A stretch of 51,670 nucleotides of DNA from Spirochaetaceae bacterium. Its GTDB lineage: Bacteria > Spirochaetota > Spirochaetia > SZUA-6 > Bin103. Location of the stretch: contig JAPPGB010000144.1 of NCBI GenBank assembly GCA_028821475.1, positions 1-51,670 on the forward strand, written 5' to 3'. The notes under the pieces were generated by a model. The model was not told the DNA's origin. It did no database searches and was given only the letters and a program-made list of their open reading frames with translations. The translations under genes were made by a program, and so were the position numbers. Below are positions 33,447-41,347 of this stretch, in pieces; position 1 is the first letter of the stretch, and every line of letters begins with the position of its first letter.

Positions 33447-34250
33447 GTGCGTACTGCTGTGTTTGTTGACGCCGGCTACCTCTACTTCGCTGGCGCTATC
33501 GCTGTCAGCGGCCAAAAACTACGCAGGAAAGACGTCAAACTTGACGTCCCAAACACGCTCGCCAAGCTCAAGGAGACCGCGTCCGTCCTGACCGATCGAC
33601 GTCCGTTGCTCCGTATCTACTGGTACGATGGAGCCCTGGCTCGCGGACTCTCGTCAGAGCACGAGGAATTGGCTGATTCAACTGACATCAAGCTGCGGCT
33701 TGGCGCGATATCGCAAGCCGGCAGGCAGAAGGGTGTCGATTCCCTCATTGTGGCGGACCTGATTGACTTGGCGCGTAATCACGCGATTGCGGACGCCGTT
33801 TTGCTGTCTGGAGATGAAGATACGCGAATCGGTGTTCAGATAGCGCAGAGCTTCGGAGTTCGAGTTCATCTTGTGGGCATAAGGGTGCCGGATGGGAATC
33901 AATCTCTCTCTCTGAAGCGGGAGTCGGACACGACGACCGAGTGGGGCTCCGACGAGATCAGCGGATTCATGACACGTACGCGTACGCCTGATGTCGACGC
34001 TGATATCCGAGGTACAGGAGACGAAGATCTCGCTGAACTCGCGGAATGTGTTGCCGAGTTCGTGTCCTCATGTTCTGCAAAAGAAATCGCGGACATCACG
34101 GCTCTCGGATCGAACGAACCGGTTCCTTTCTTGCTGGATCGCCAGCTTCTCCGGACTTGCAGCGCCAAGCTGGGTCGCCAGTTGGACGAACCCGAGAAAC
34201 ACCGGGCTCGCAGAGTGCTGAAGGAGCGAGCTCGGTCCACGCGCCGATAG
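33447..34250 (+). CDS. NYN-domain (PIN-like) putative ribonuclease
   Basis: A 267-residue protein with an N-terminal NYN domain (LabA/DUF88 type). Acidic residues sit at the expected places: D8 in AVFVDAGY, D98 and D104 in KGVDSLIVADLIDLA, and D123/D125 in LLSGDEDTRIG. Then come VRVHLVGIRVP and a C-terminal region (residues about 190-267) with mixed helices of unknown family, ending in a basic tail. GTG 33447 is preferred over TTG 33432 because TGAGG lies 8 bases upstream. GC content is visibly lower than in flanking genes, a sign of transfer. It sits directly behind a promoter, folded RNA and terminator. It most likely cuts RNA, perhaps controlled by that RNA (inference). Confidence 0.85.
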   Translation: MRTAVFVDAGYLYFAGAIAVSGQKLRRKDVKLDVPNTLAKLKETASVLTDRRPLLRIYWYDGALARGLSSEHEELADSTDIKLRLGAISQAGRQKGVDSLIVADLIDLARNHAIADAVLLSGDEDTRIGVQIAQSFGVRVHLVGIRVPDGNQSLSLKRESDTTTEWGSDEISGFMTRTRTPDVDADIRGTGDEDLAELAECVAEFVSSCSAKEIADITALGSNEPVPFLLDRQLLRTCSAKLGRQLDEPEKHRARRVLKERARSTRR

Positions 34251-34337
34251 TCTCCCAGAGCCGCGGGCTCCAGAGGCGGACTCGGTCACGCTCGCCAACA
34301 GGGCAGACGACACCGAATGCGCGGCACGAGATGACGG

Positions 34338-35768
34338 TTACGAGTCTTCGGCGTACGTTTGCCAGCGTCGGCGGAGGCGGGCGCCCCATTGGTCTACCAC
34401 GTCGCGCGGCCGGCCGGGTTCGAGCGGACGCCTCTCCAGGCGGCGCTCTTCGGTGGCAAGTGACGCGCGCAACGCGGCCAGGGTCGCCGCCTGCGCCGGG
34501 TCGGAGGCCAGGTTGCGGGTCTCGCCGGGATCGGCCTGCAGGTCGAAGAGCTGCTCCAGGCCGCGCTCGGCGGTGTCCGGCCCCGGCGGCACGTAGTCCT
34601 CCACCTGCTTCGGGCGGTACTCGGTGACGTACTTGTGGGTGGCGGTGACCAGGGCGCGGCCCCAGTAGTTGGACTCGATGTACACCCCGTCCCGCCAGGG
34701 CACCTCGCGGCCCTCGACCAGGGGCCGCAGGCTGCGCCCGAGGCAGCGCGGCGGAGCGGGAATGCCGGCGTAATCGCATATCGTTGCCGGCAGGTCGACG
34801 CCGGACACCAGGTGGTCGAGCCGGCTGCCCTTCTCCACCGGCAGCCGGTCGCCGAGGCTGGCCACCACCAGCGGCACACGCACGCTCTCCTCGTACAGGG
34901 TGAACTTCTGGAACATCTGGTGCTGACCGGCCGCCTCACCGTGGTCGACGGTGAAGATCACGATGGTGTCGTCGCGGAACCGGCTGGCGGCCAGGGCATC
35001 GAGCACCAGGCCGATCTCGGCGTCCACCTTCTCCACGAAGCGGTACAGGTTCCAGGCGAACGAGCGCCAGTCCAGGGCGGAGAAGCGGCGCGTCTTGCGC
35101 AGGATCTTCCAGTGGATGAGGCACTCGTCGTCACGCCGGATCACGCGGTGCTGCAATGGCTCGCGCGGGTCGTAGTCGAAGTTGTCCGGCAGCGGCGGCA
35201 GCTCATCCTCGCGCAGGATGCCCTGGGCGACCGCGTCGGGAATCTCCTTCTCCTCGTAGTTGTGGCCGTACTCGCACACGTCGTGCGGATTGACGAACGC
35301 AAGTTGCAGGTAGAATGGCGCCTCGCCGTCGTGGGTGGTCAGGAACTGCAGCGCGGCGTGGGTGATGGCGGGGTCGTAGAATTCGCCGGTGCTGGCGCCG
35401 ATACGGCGCGCACCGTAGTACAAGGTGTCGAAGCTGCGGGTGACGTCGCGGCCGTCGACGTGCCACTTGCCGCCGTGGAAGGCGCCGTAGCCGCCGGCCC
35501 GCAGGAGCTGGCCCAGGTCGGGGATGTCGTCGTGCAGATGGCCGCCGTTGAACGGCACGCCGGCTTCCGAGGTGTAGCGCCCGGTGGCCCAGCTCGTGCG
35601 CGCCGGGGCGCACACCGGGTCGGTGCAGTAGGAGCGCATGAACGACGTCCCGGAGGCCACCAGGCGGTCCATGTTGGGCGTGTTCAGCCAGCGGTTGCCG
35701 TAGGCGGAAACAGCGTCCCAGGTCTGCTGGTCGGTGTTGATGAACACGATGTTCGGATGTGTGCTCAT
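34338..35768 (-). CDS. Sulfatase (type I, formylglycine-dependent), paralog 1
   Basis: A 476-residue alkaline-phosphatase-superfamily sulfatase. The first metal site is NTDQQT (D13), and the formylglycine signature C53-A-P-A-R57 lies in DPVCAPARTSWATGR. Metal ligands DHGE are in IVIFTVDHGEAAGQH, and HGGKWHVDG supplies a catalytic lysine and histidine. No signal peptide is seen, so it is cytoplasmic or exported by other means. ATG 35768 overlaps the stop of the unknown gene upstream (ATGA). Very close to the sulfatase at 37754-39190. Likely substrates are sulfated carbohydrates; choline-sulfatase-like or phosphonate hydrolases are alternatives. Confidence 0.9.
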   Translation of the reverse strand: MSTHPNIVFINTDQQTWDAVSAYGNRWLNTPNMDRLVASGTSFMRSYCTDPVCAPARTSWATGRYTSEAGVPFNGGHLHDDIPDLGQLLRAGGYGAFHGGKWHVDGRDVTRSFDTLYYGARRIGASTGEFYDPAITHAALQFLTTHDGEAPFYLQLAFVNPHDVCEYGHNYEEKEIPDAVAQGILREDELPPLPDNFDYDPREPLQHRVIRRDDECLIHWKILRKTRRFSALDWRSFAWNLYRFVEKVDAEIGLVLDALAASRFRDDTIVIFTVDHGEAAGQHQMFQKFTLYEESVRVPLVVASLGDRLPVEKGSRLDHLVSGVDLPATICDYAGIPAPPRCLGRSLRPLVEGREVPWRDGVYIESNYWGRALVTATHKYVTEYRPKQVEDYVPPGPDTAERGLEQLFDLQADPGETRNLASDPAQAATLAALRASLATEERRLERRPLEPGRPRDVVDQWGARLRRRWQTYAEDS

Positions 35769-36565
35769 GCCTCGCCCTCCCCGTCTCCGGGAGCGCGCAG
35801 CACCATGGTATGGAACATGCTGGTGACCACGCACACGGTGCCGCCCTCGTCCAGCCACCAGTAGCTGGGCAGCATGCCGGCGCCATGCTGGCAGTATCCG
35901 CGCAGCCGATGGCATGCTATCTCTATCGGCCCGTCGGTGAGTGGGCGGATGGTGCACGGCGCTCGCAGCTTCTCCAGGTCCTCCAGCACGGCGAACGGCG
36001 CCGCTTCGTCGGCGCCTGCCACGATAGACGGCAAACCGTCGAACAACGCCCACCAGGAGGTCAGCGGCACCGCGGCATCCATCTCGCCGGTGCGCAATTC
36101 GACGCCGTTGATCCTCAGCGACACCACCCGCCGGCCGGCGTCCACGGCGGTCGATCCCGCGACCTCGATCCCGCGGTACCCGTCGCCGGCGGAGTTGGTT
36201 GTGGTCACGCTCCAGGCGCCGGTGAGCCTGGGCAGCGGATCGCCGGTGGTATGGAAGTCGAGCGCTACCCGTTCTCCGCTGGTGGCGTTGTCGTGGGAGA
36301 CCCGGTAGTGCGCGCCGCCGGAGGAATCGGGGCCGCGCGCGATCTCGGCGCCGCCGATGCGCAGCTCGCCGCCCCCGTCCAACCACCCCTGGTGCCAGCC
36401 GGCGGCGTAGTTCGGCAGCAGCTCGTAGCGGCGCACGGCGCCGTCGTGCGCGGTACCGGGAGCCCAGCTCTCCAGGACGGCGCGCAACGCGTTCCCGAAG
36501 TAAGGGCGTTGAAACCCGGTGTCATGATCGATCGACCAGTGCATCTGCTCGCCGGCGGTCGGCAT
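35765..36565 (-). CDS. Unknown 266-residue protein coupled to sulfatase 1
   Basis: No family recognised. The protein lacks a signal peptide and membrane helices and seems rich in beta strands: YELLPNYAAGWHQGWLDGGG, then AHYRVSHDNATSG, VVSLRINGVELRTGEMDAAV, and a C-terminal half with SYWWLDEGGTVCVVTSMFHT. The many tryptophans and strands suggest a lipocalin-like or small-molecule/sugar-binding barrel, which is speculation. GGAGG lies 6-10 bases before ATG 36565. Its TGA overlaps the sulfatase ATG, so the two are made together. It probably acts on or binds the same substrate. Confidence 0.75.
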   Translation of the reverse strand: MPTAGEQMHWSIDHDTGFQRPYFGNALRAVLESWAPGTAHDGAVRRYELLPNYAAGWHQGWLDGGGELRIGGAEIARGPDSSGGAHYRVSHDNATSGERVALDFHTTGDPLPRLTGAWSVTTTNSAGDGYRGIEVAGSTAVDAGRRVVSLRINGVELRTGEMDAAVPLTSWWALFDGLPSIVAGADEAAPFAVLEDLEKLRAPCTIRPLTDGPIEIACHRLRGYCQHGAGMLPSYWWLDEGGTVCVVTSMFHTMVLRAPGDGEGEA

Positions 36566-36837
36566 CGGCTATCCTCCAAACGCCCGCGCAACGGAATTGG
36601 CTGGAGTCGCGAACTGCGCGGCGCCTTAGCAACTCGTGGAGGAACCCCGCGCCGCACCTCGAATGCAACCGGAGTTTCGCCACGGGCTGCTATAGTGTAT
36701 CCCGAACGCGCCGGCCTGCCCAACCAGAAATCAGCGCGCCGCGTCCGCTCCTCGCGTGCTGGCTTGCTGGTTCGGGAGTGCCGCGGACTACCTGAACGGC
36801 GGCGGCGGCAGATGCCGACGAAGGCGGCCTGAGTCCC

Positions 36838-37134
36838 TCATAGCGAAGACTCGGAGTCGATCCAGTCTTCCAGCGTGACGCTTATCGTCTCACCGCGCCG
36901 CGAAAGAACATTGAAGAACGCCCATACGTCGGTGCCGAGTCGGGATGCGGCCTGTGAAAGAGAGATGCTTCCGGAACGATACGCGGCCAGCACCTCGTCC
37001 TCCCGATCGCGCGCCAAAGCGTCCCGAAGCAGCTCCCGCAACAACGTCGCACGATCCTTGCCGCGCGCCCGGGCGCGGCGATCAAGCTCGCTCAAGATCT
37101 CCTCAGGCAGACGGATCGTCGTTGGTTTGGTCAT
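36838..37134 (-). CDS. Ribbon-helix-helix/UPF0175-like antitoxin
   Basis: A 98-residue protein. The N-terminal PTTIRLPEEILSELDRRARA is a ribbon-helix-helix strand and helix. The C-terminal half GSISLSQAASRLGTDVWAFF resembles the UPF0175 antitoxin domain. It overlaps the PIN-domain gene by 32 bases and lies downstream of it on the same strand, the reverse of the usual antitoxin-first order. Confidence 0.82.
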   Translation of the reverse strand: MTKPTTIRLPEEILSELDRRARARGKDRATLLRELLRDALARDREDEVLAAYRSGSISLSQAASRLGTDVWAFFNVLSRRGETISVTLEDWIDSESSL

Positions 37135-37639
37135 CTTGACGCACCTCCTGCAACGCCACCATTGCGGCAGCGATCATGTCGCGGCCATAGTGTCCGGTCA
37201 CCGCCAGCACCTCGAGGGCCCGCCGCGCTCTAGGCAAGGTGACTGCTCCCGTGCGGTAGAGGTCGACAACAACCCTCGGCGAACTCGTAAACGGGATCCC
37301 CAAGATTCTACACGCCCGGATAGCGCGACCATCGTCGGACAACACCAAGTCGGCATCGGCCTCAAACCAAAGTCGGATCGCCGCGGCTTCGCCACGCCCC
37401 AGTGCGCGCGGAAGATCCCGGTGCTTGGTTCCCGTGACCACACGTATCGAACCATCCCGGGCAAGCTTGGCAACAAGCGCCGCATCGTCGTATCGGCGCA
37501 CAAGCGACGCAGATGCGACCTCTTCAAACGCCTGCCGCGGAACCTGCAAATTCACTCCCCGAGAATACTCAGTCAGCATCGAACACTTGGCGAGCAGAAT
37601 GAGCGAGCTGGCGTCGGCGACGACTACTCGCATACGCAC
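37103..37639 (-). CDS. DUF3368-type PIN-domain toxin candidate
   Basis: A 178-residue PIN-fold protein of the DUF3368 group. It shows VVADASSLILLAK with the first aspartate, LGRGEAAAIRLW with the conserved glutamate, LVLSDDGRAIRACR with paired aspartates, and VVDLYRTGAVT. DUF3368 proteins pair with UPF0175 antitoxins, as here. ATG 37639 or 37633 could start translation. The pair sits between two paralogous sulfatase genes, as if inserted within a duplicated region. Confidence 0.85.
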   Translation of the reverse strand: MRMRVVVADASSLILLAKCSMLTEYSRGVNLQVPRQAFEEVASASLVRRYDDAALVAKLARDGSIRVVTGTKHRDLPRALGRGEAAAIRLWFEADADLVLSDDGRAIRACRILGIPFTSSPRVVVDLYRTGAVTLPRARRALEVLAVTGHYGRDMIAAAMVALQEVRQDDQTNDDPSA

Positions 37640-37753
37640 AGATTACAAATGTATTCTGTCGCCGTCAACTGCTCTGCCGCCTCGACTCGACGAATCTCGA
37701 TCTCCGATCCGCCGCGTTGCCACAAGAGCCGGCGCCCGCGTTCGGCTCTCCGC

Positions 37754-39190
37754 TCACCGCTGCTGAGCCTGCCAGCGTGCGCGGAGGCGGGAGCCCCACT
37801 GGTCGACGATCGCGCGCGGCCCGCCGGGGACGAGCGGACGGCGCTCCAGGCGGCGCTCCTCCGAGACAATTGCAGCGCGCAGCGCGGCCAGGGTCGCCGA
37901 GAGCGCTGAATCACCGGACAGGTTGCGAGTCTCGCCGGGATCAGCCCGGAGGTCGAACAGTTGCTCCAGGCCGCGCTCGGCGCTGTCCGGCCCCGGCGGC
38001 ACGTAGTCCTCCACCGCCTTCGGACGGTACTCGGTGATGTACTTGTGGGTGCCGGTGACCAGGGCGCGGCCCCAGTAGTTCGACTCGATGTAGACGGCGT
38101 CGCGCCAGGGCACCTCGCGCCCCTCGACCAGGGGCCGCACGCTGCGCCCGAGACAGCCCGGGGGAGCGGGCATGCCGGCGTAGTCGCACACCGTGGCCGG
38201 AAGGTCGACGCCGGACACGAGGTGGTCGAGCTGCCTACCCTTCTCTACCGGCAGCCGGTCGCCGAGAGTGGCCACCACCAGCGGCGTGCGCACGCTCTCC
38301 TCGTACAGGGTGAACTTCTGAAACATCTGGTGCTGGCCAGCCGCCTCGCCGTGATCGGAGGTGAAGATCACGATGGTATCGTCGCGGAACCTGCTGGCGG
38401 CCAGGGCGTCGAGCACCAGGCCGATCTCGGCGTCCACCTTCTCGACCAGGCGGTACAGGGACCACGCCAGGTAGCGCCATTGCAGCGCGGAGAACTTGCG
38501 CGCGTGGCGCAGGATGTTCCAGTGGATCAGGCAGTCGTCGTCGCGCCGCGCCACCCGGTGCTGCAGCGGCTCGCGCCGATCGTAATGAAAGTTCGCCGGC
38601 AGCGGCGGCAGCTCCGCCTCTCCCAGGATGCCCTGGGCGACCGGATCGGGCTTCTTCTTCTCGGAGTGGTAGCGCCAGTGCTCGCACACGTCATGTGGAT
38701 TGACGAGCCCCAGTTGCAGGTAGAAGGGCCGCGAGCCGTCGTAGCTGGTGAGAAACTGCAGCGCGGCGTGGGTAGTGGCGGAGTCGTAGAACTCGCCATT
38801 GCCGGCGAGAATCCGGCGCGCCCCGAAGTAGAGCGTGTCGAAGCTGCCGGTGACGTCGCGGCCTTCGACGTGCCACTTGCCCGCGTGGTATGCGCCGAAT
38901 CCGCCGGCGCGCAGGAGTTGTCCCAGGTCGGGGATGTCGGCATGCAGGAGGCCGCCGTTGAACGGCACGCCGGCTTCCGAGGTGTAACGCCCGGTCGCCC
39001 AACTCGTACGCGCCGGAGCACACACCGGATCGGTACAGTAGGAGCGCATGAACGAGGTGCCGGACGCCACCAGCCGGTCGATGTGCGGGGTGCTCAGCCA
39101 GCGGTTGCCGTACGCGGAAACCGCGTCCCAGGTCTGCTGGTCGGTGCTGATGAACAGGATGTTGGGGCGTTCGGTCACTGATTCGGTCAC
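37754..39190 (-). CDS. Sulfatase (type I, formylglycine-dependent), paralog 2
   Basis: A 478-residue sulfatase, clearly a close paralog of the one at 34338-35768 over its whole length. Formylglycine signature C57-A-P-A-R61 and the metal motif SDHGE are intact. GTG 39190 overlaps the stop of the DppC-type permease of locus 4 (GTGA); GTG 39178 is an alternative. Translational coupling to a transporter operon implies that the imported compound, or a product of it, carries a sulfate ester. Requires a formylglycine-generating enzyme encoded elsewhere. Confidence 0.9.
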   Translation of the reverse strand: MTESVTERPNILFISTDQQTWDAVSAYGNRWLSTPHIDRLVASGTSFMRSYCTDPVCAPARTSWATGRYTSEAGVPFNGGLLHADIPDLGQLLRAGGFGAYHAGKWHVEGRDVTGSFDTLYFGARRILAGNGEFYDSATTHAALQFLTSYDGSRPFYLQLGLVNPHDVCEHWRYHSEKKKPDPVAQGILGEAELPPLPANFHYDRREPLQHRVARRDDDCLIHWNILRHARKFSALQWRYLAWSLYRLVEKVDAEIGLVLDALAASRFRDDTIVIFTSDHGEAAGQHQMFQKFTLYEESVRTPLVVATLGDRLPVEKGRQLDHLVSGVDLPATVCDYAGMPAPPGCLGRSVRPLVEGREVPWRDAVYIESNYWGRALVTGTHKYITEYRPKAVEDYVPPGPDSAERGLEQLFDLRADPGETRNLSGDSALSATLAALRAAIVSEERRLERRPLVPGGPRAIVDQWGSRLRARWQAQQR

Positions 39191-40293
39191 TGGTAGGGGT
39201 CGGCGGCGTCGCGCAGGCCGTCGCCGAGCAGGTTGAACGCGAGCACGGTGACGATGATGAACACGCCCGGCAGCATCAGCCACGGGGCCAGCGCGATGGT
39301 GTGGATGTTCTGCGCCTCGCCGAGCAGCACGCCCCAGCTCACCACCGGCGGACGCAGGCCCAGACCAAGGAAGCTGAGCGCCGTCTCCGCCAGGATCATC
39401 TCCGGTACCGCCAGGGTCAGCGCCACGATCACGTAGCTGAGAAACGACGGGATCAGGTGCCCGGCGATAATCCTCGTGGCACTGGTGCCGGCCACCCGCG
39501 CGGCCATCACGAAGTCCTCCTCGCGCAGGCTGAGCAGCTTGCTGCGCACCACCCGCGCCAACCCGGTCCACCCGATCAACGACAGGATGATGGTGATGCC
39601 GAAGTAGACGCGCAGCGCCGGCCACTGCGGCGGCAGGGCGGCCGCCAGCGCCATCCACAACGGCAGCACGGGAATGGAGCGCAGGAACTCGATGACCCGC
39701 TGAATGAGGTTGTCCGCGGTGCCGCCGAAGTAGCCCGATATGCCGCCAATGCCGAGCCCCAGGATGAAGCTCAGCAGCACGCCGATCAACCCGACCGACA
39801 GCGACACGCGCGCGCCGCACACCAGCCGGCTGAACACGTCGCGCCCGATCTGGTCGGTGCCCAGCAGCAGCAGCGTCCCTTCGCGGACCGAGAACAGGTG
39901 CACGCGTGCCGGAAACAACCCCCAGAACCGGTACTCGTCGCCCGGCTCGAGCAGGTAGATCGGCCGCCGGGCGCTCAGGTCCTCGCCGTACGACTTGCGC
40001 CAGGTGACCGGATCCTCCACCAGCGTGAAGTCGTACACGAACGGGCGCAGGTGGAAACGGCCGTCGTGGAAGAAGTGGATACGCTGCGGCGGCGCCAGCG
40101 GCAGCTCCGAGAAGCGCGTGCGGATGTCGTAGGGCGCCACCACCTCGCAGAACACGCCGACCAGGTACATCAGGCCCAGCACCACGCCGCCGGCGATGGC
40201 CAGGCGGTGCTTGCGGAACCGCTGCCACATGAGCTGGTACTGGGAGGCGATGAATGCCTGCTCCGGGTCCACCCGGCGGCGTGCGCGGCTCAT
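39187..40293 (-). CDS. ABC transporter permease, OppC type with periplasmic insertion (locus 4)
   Basis: A 368-residue permease. After a cytoplasmic segment (FIASQYQLMWQRFRKHRLA) and the first helix, an extra stretch of about 100 residues (RIHFFHDGRFHLRPFVYDFT onwards to FWGLFPARVHLF) precedes LLGTDQIGRDVFSR. This insertion is absent from the locus 1-3 permeases but present in the permease at 50574-51670. The ending [14 protein letters not shown] is typical of this subgroup. ATG 40293 overlaps the DppB-type stop (ATGA), and its own stop overlaps the sulfatase start. Confidence 0.92.
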   Translation of the reverse strand: MSRARRRVDPEQAFIASQYQLMWQRFRKHRLAIAGGVVLGLMYLVGVFCEVVAPYDIRTRFSELPLAPPQRIHFFHDGRFHLRPFVYDFTLVEDPVTWRKSYGEDLSARRPIYLLEPGDEYRFWGLFPARVHLFSVREGTLLLLGTDQIGRDVFSRLVCGARVSLSVGLIGVLLSFILGLGIGGISGYFGGTADNLIQRVIEFLRSIPVLPLWMALAAALPPQWPALRVYFGITIILSLIGWTGLARVVRSKLLSLREEDFVMAARVAGTSATRIIAGHLIPSFLSYVIVALTLAVPEMILAETALSFLGLGLRPPVVSWGVLLGEAQNIHTIALAPWLMLPGVFIIVTVLAFNLLGDGLRDAADPYQ

Positions 40294-41279
40294 TGCTCCA
40301 GCCGGATACGCGGGTCGAGCGCCGCGAGCAGCAGGTCGGAAATGAAGGTACCCACGACGGTCAATACGCTCAGCAGCAGGATGAACGCGCCAGCGAGCAG
40401 CATGTCCTGGCTCAGCAGGGCGCGCAGCATCATGGCGCCGGTGGTGGGCAGGCTCAGCACCACCCCGACGATCGGCGCCCCCGAGATGATGGTGGCAAGC
40501 TGCCAACCGATGGTGGCCACGATCGGGTTGAGCGCGATGCGCACCGGGTAGCGGAACACCAGCCGCTGTTCCGACAGCCCCTTGGCGCGCGCGGTCACCA
40601 CGTACTGCTTCTTGAGCTCGTCGAGCAGCATGCCGCGCATGATGCGGATGATCGACGCCGTGCCGGCGGTGCCCAGGACGACTACCGGCACCCAAAGGTG
40701 GGAAAGCAGGTCCAGCAACTTGCGCAGACTCCACGGCGCGTCGGCGTATTCGGGCGAGAACAATCCGCCGACGCTCTGCCCGAACACCTTGAAGCCCATG
40801 TACATCAGCAGCAGGGCGAGAAAGAAGTTGGGCGTGGCCAGGCCCACGTAGCCGATCACGGTGAACGAGAAGTCGAACGGGGAATACTTGTGCAGCGCCG
40901 AGTAAATCCCGATCGGGATCGCGACCGCGTAGGTGAACAGCAGCGAGCCCAGGGCCACCACCATGGTCCACCCCATGCGCTCCCAGATCAGCTCGCTCAC
41001 CCCTACGTTCCACAGCAGCGAACGGCCGAAGTCGCCGCGGCTGACGATGCCCCAGATCCACTTCAGGTACTGCACCATGACCGGCTGGTCGAGCCCGAAC
41101 TGGCGCCGCAGGCCCTGCAACTCGTATTCGGACACGGTGGATCCCTGGTTTTCGAGCTGAATGACGTAGGTGGTGAGGTAGTCGCCGGGCGGCAGCTGAA
41201 TCAGGACGAACGCCACCACCGAAACCACCGCCACGGTGATCAGCAGGTAGAACGAGCGCCTGATGAAGTAGGTGAGCAT
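40290..41279 (-). CDS. ABC transporter permease, DppB/OppB type (locus 4)
   Basis: A 329-residue DppB-type subunit: FIRRSFYLLITVAVVSVVAF at the N-terminus, LRRQFGLDQPVMVQYLKWIW loop, KQYVVTARAKGLSEQRLVFR coupling region and LLLAALDPRIRLEQ end. It overlaps the OppC-type gene by 4 bases and follows the binding-protein gene after 68 bases that contain a 7-bp hairpin. Confidence 0.93.
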   Translation of the reverse strand: MLTYFIRRSFYLLITVAVVSVVAFVLIQLPPGDYLTTYVIQLENQGSTVSEYELQGLRRQFGLDQPVMVQYLKWIWGIVSRGDFGRSLLWNVGVSELIWERMGWTMVVALGSLLFTYAVAIPIGIYSALHKYSPFDFSFTVIGYVGLATPNFFLALLLMYMGFKVFGQSVGGLFSPEYADAPWSLRKLLDLLSHLWVPVVVLGTAGTASIIRIMRGMLLDELKKQYVVTARAKGLSEQRLVFRYPVRIALNPIVATIGWQLATIISGAPIVGVVLSLPTTGAMMLRALLSQDMLLAGAFILLLSVLTVVGTFISDLLLAALDPRIRLEQ

Positions 41280-41287
41280 TGCCGCAC

Positions 41288-41315
41288 GGGCCGCCCGCCA
41301 CGCGGCAAGCGGCCC
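41288..41315 (-). other. Intercistronic stem-loop between binding protein and permease (locus 4)
   Basis: GGGCCGC (41288-41294) pairs with GCGGCCC (41309-41315) around a 14-base loop, with no T-run. The position is equivalent to the hairpins in loci 1-3. Confidence 0.5.
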
Positions 41316-41347
41316 ATGATCTCAGGTCCCGAGCGGCACGCGCGCGC

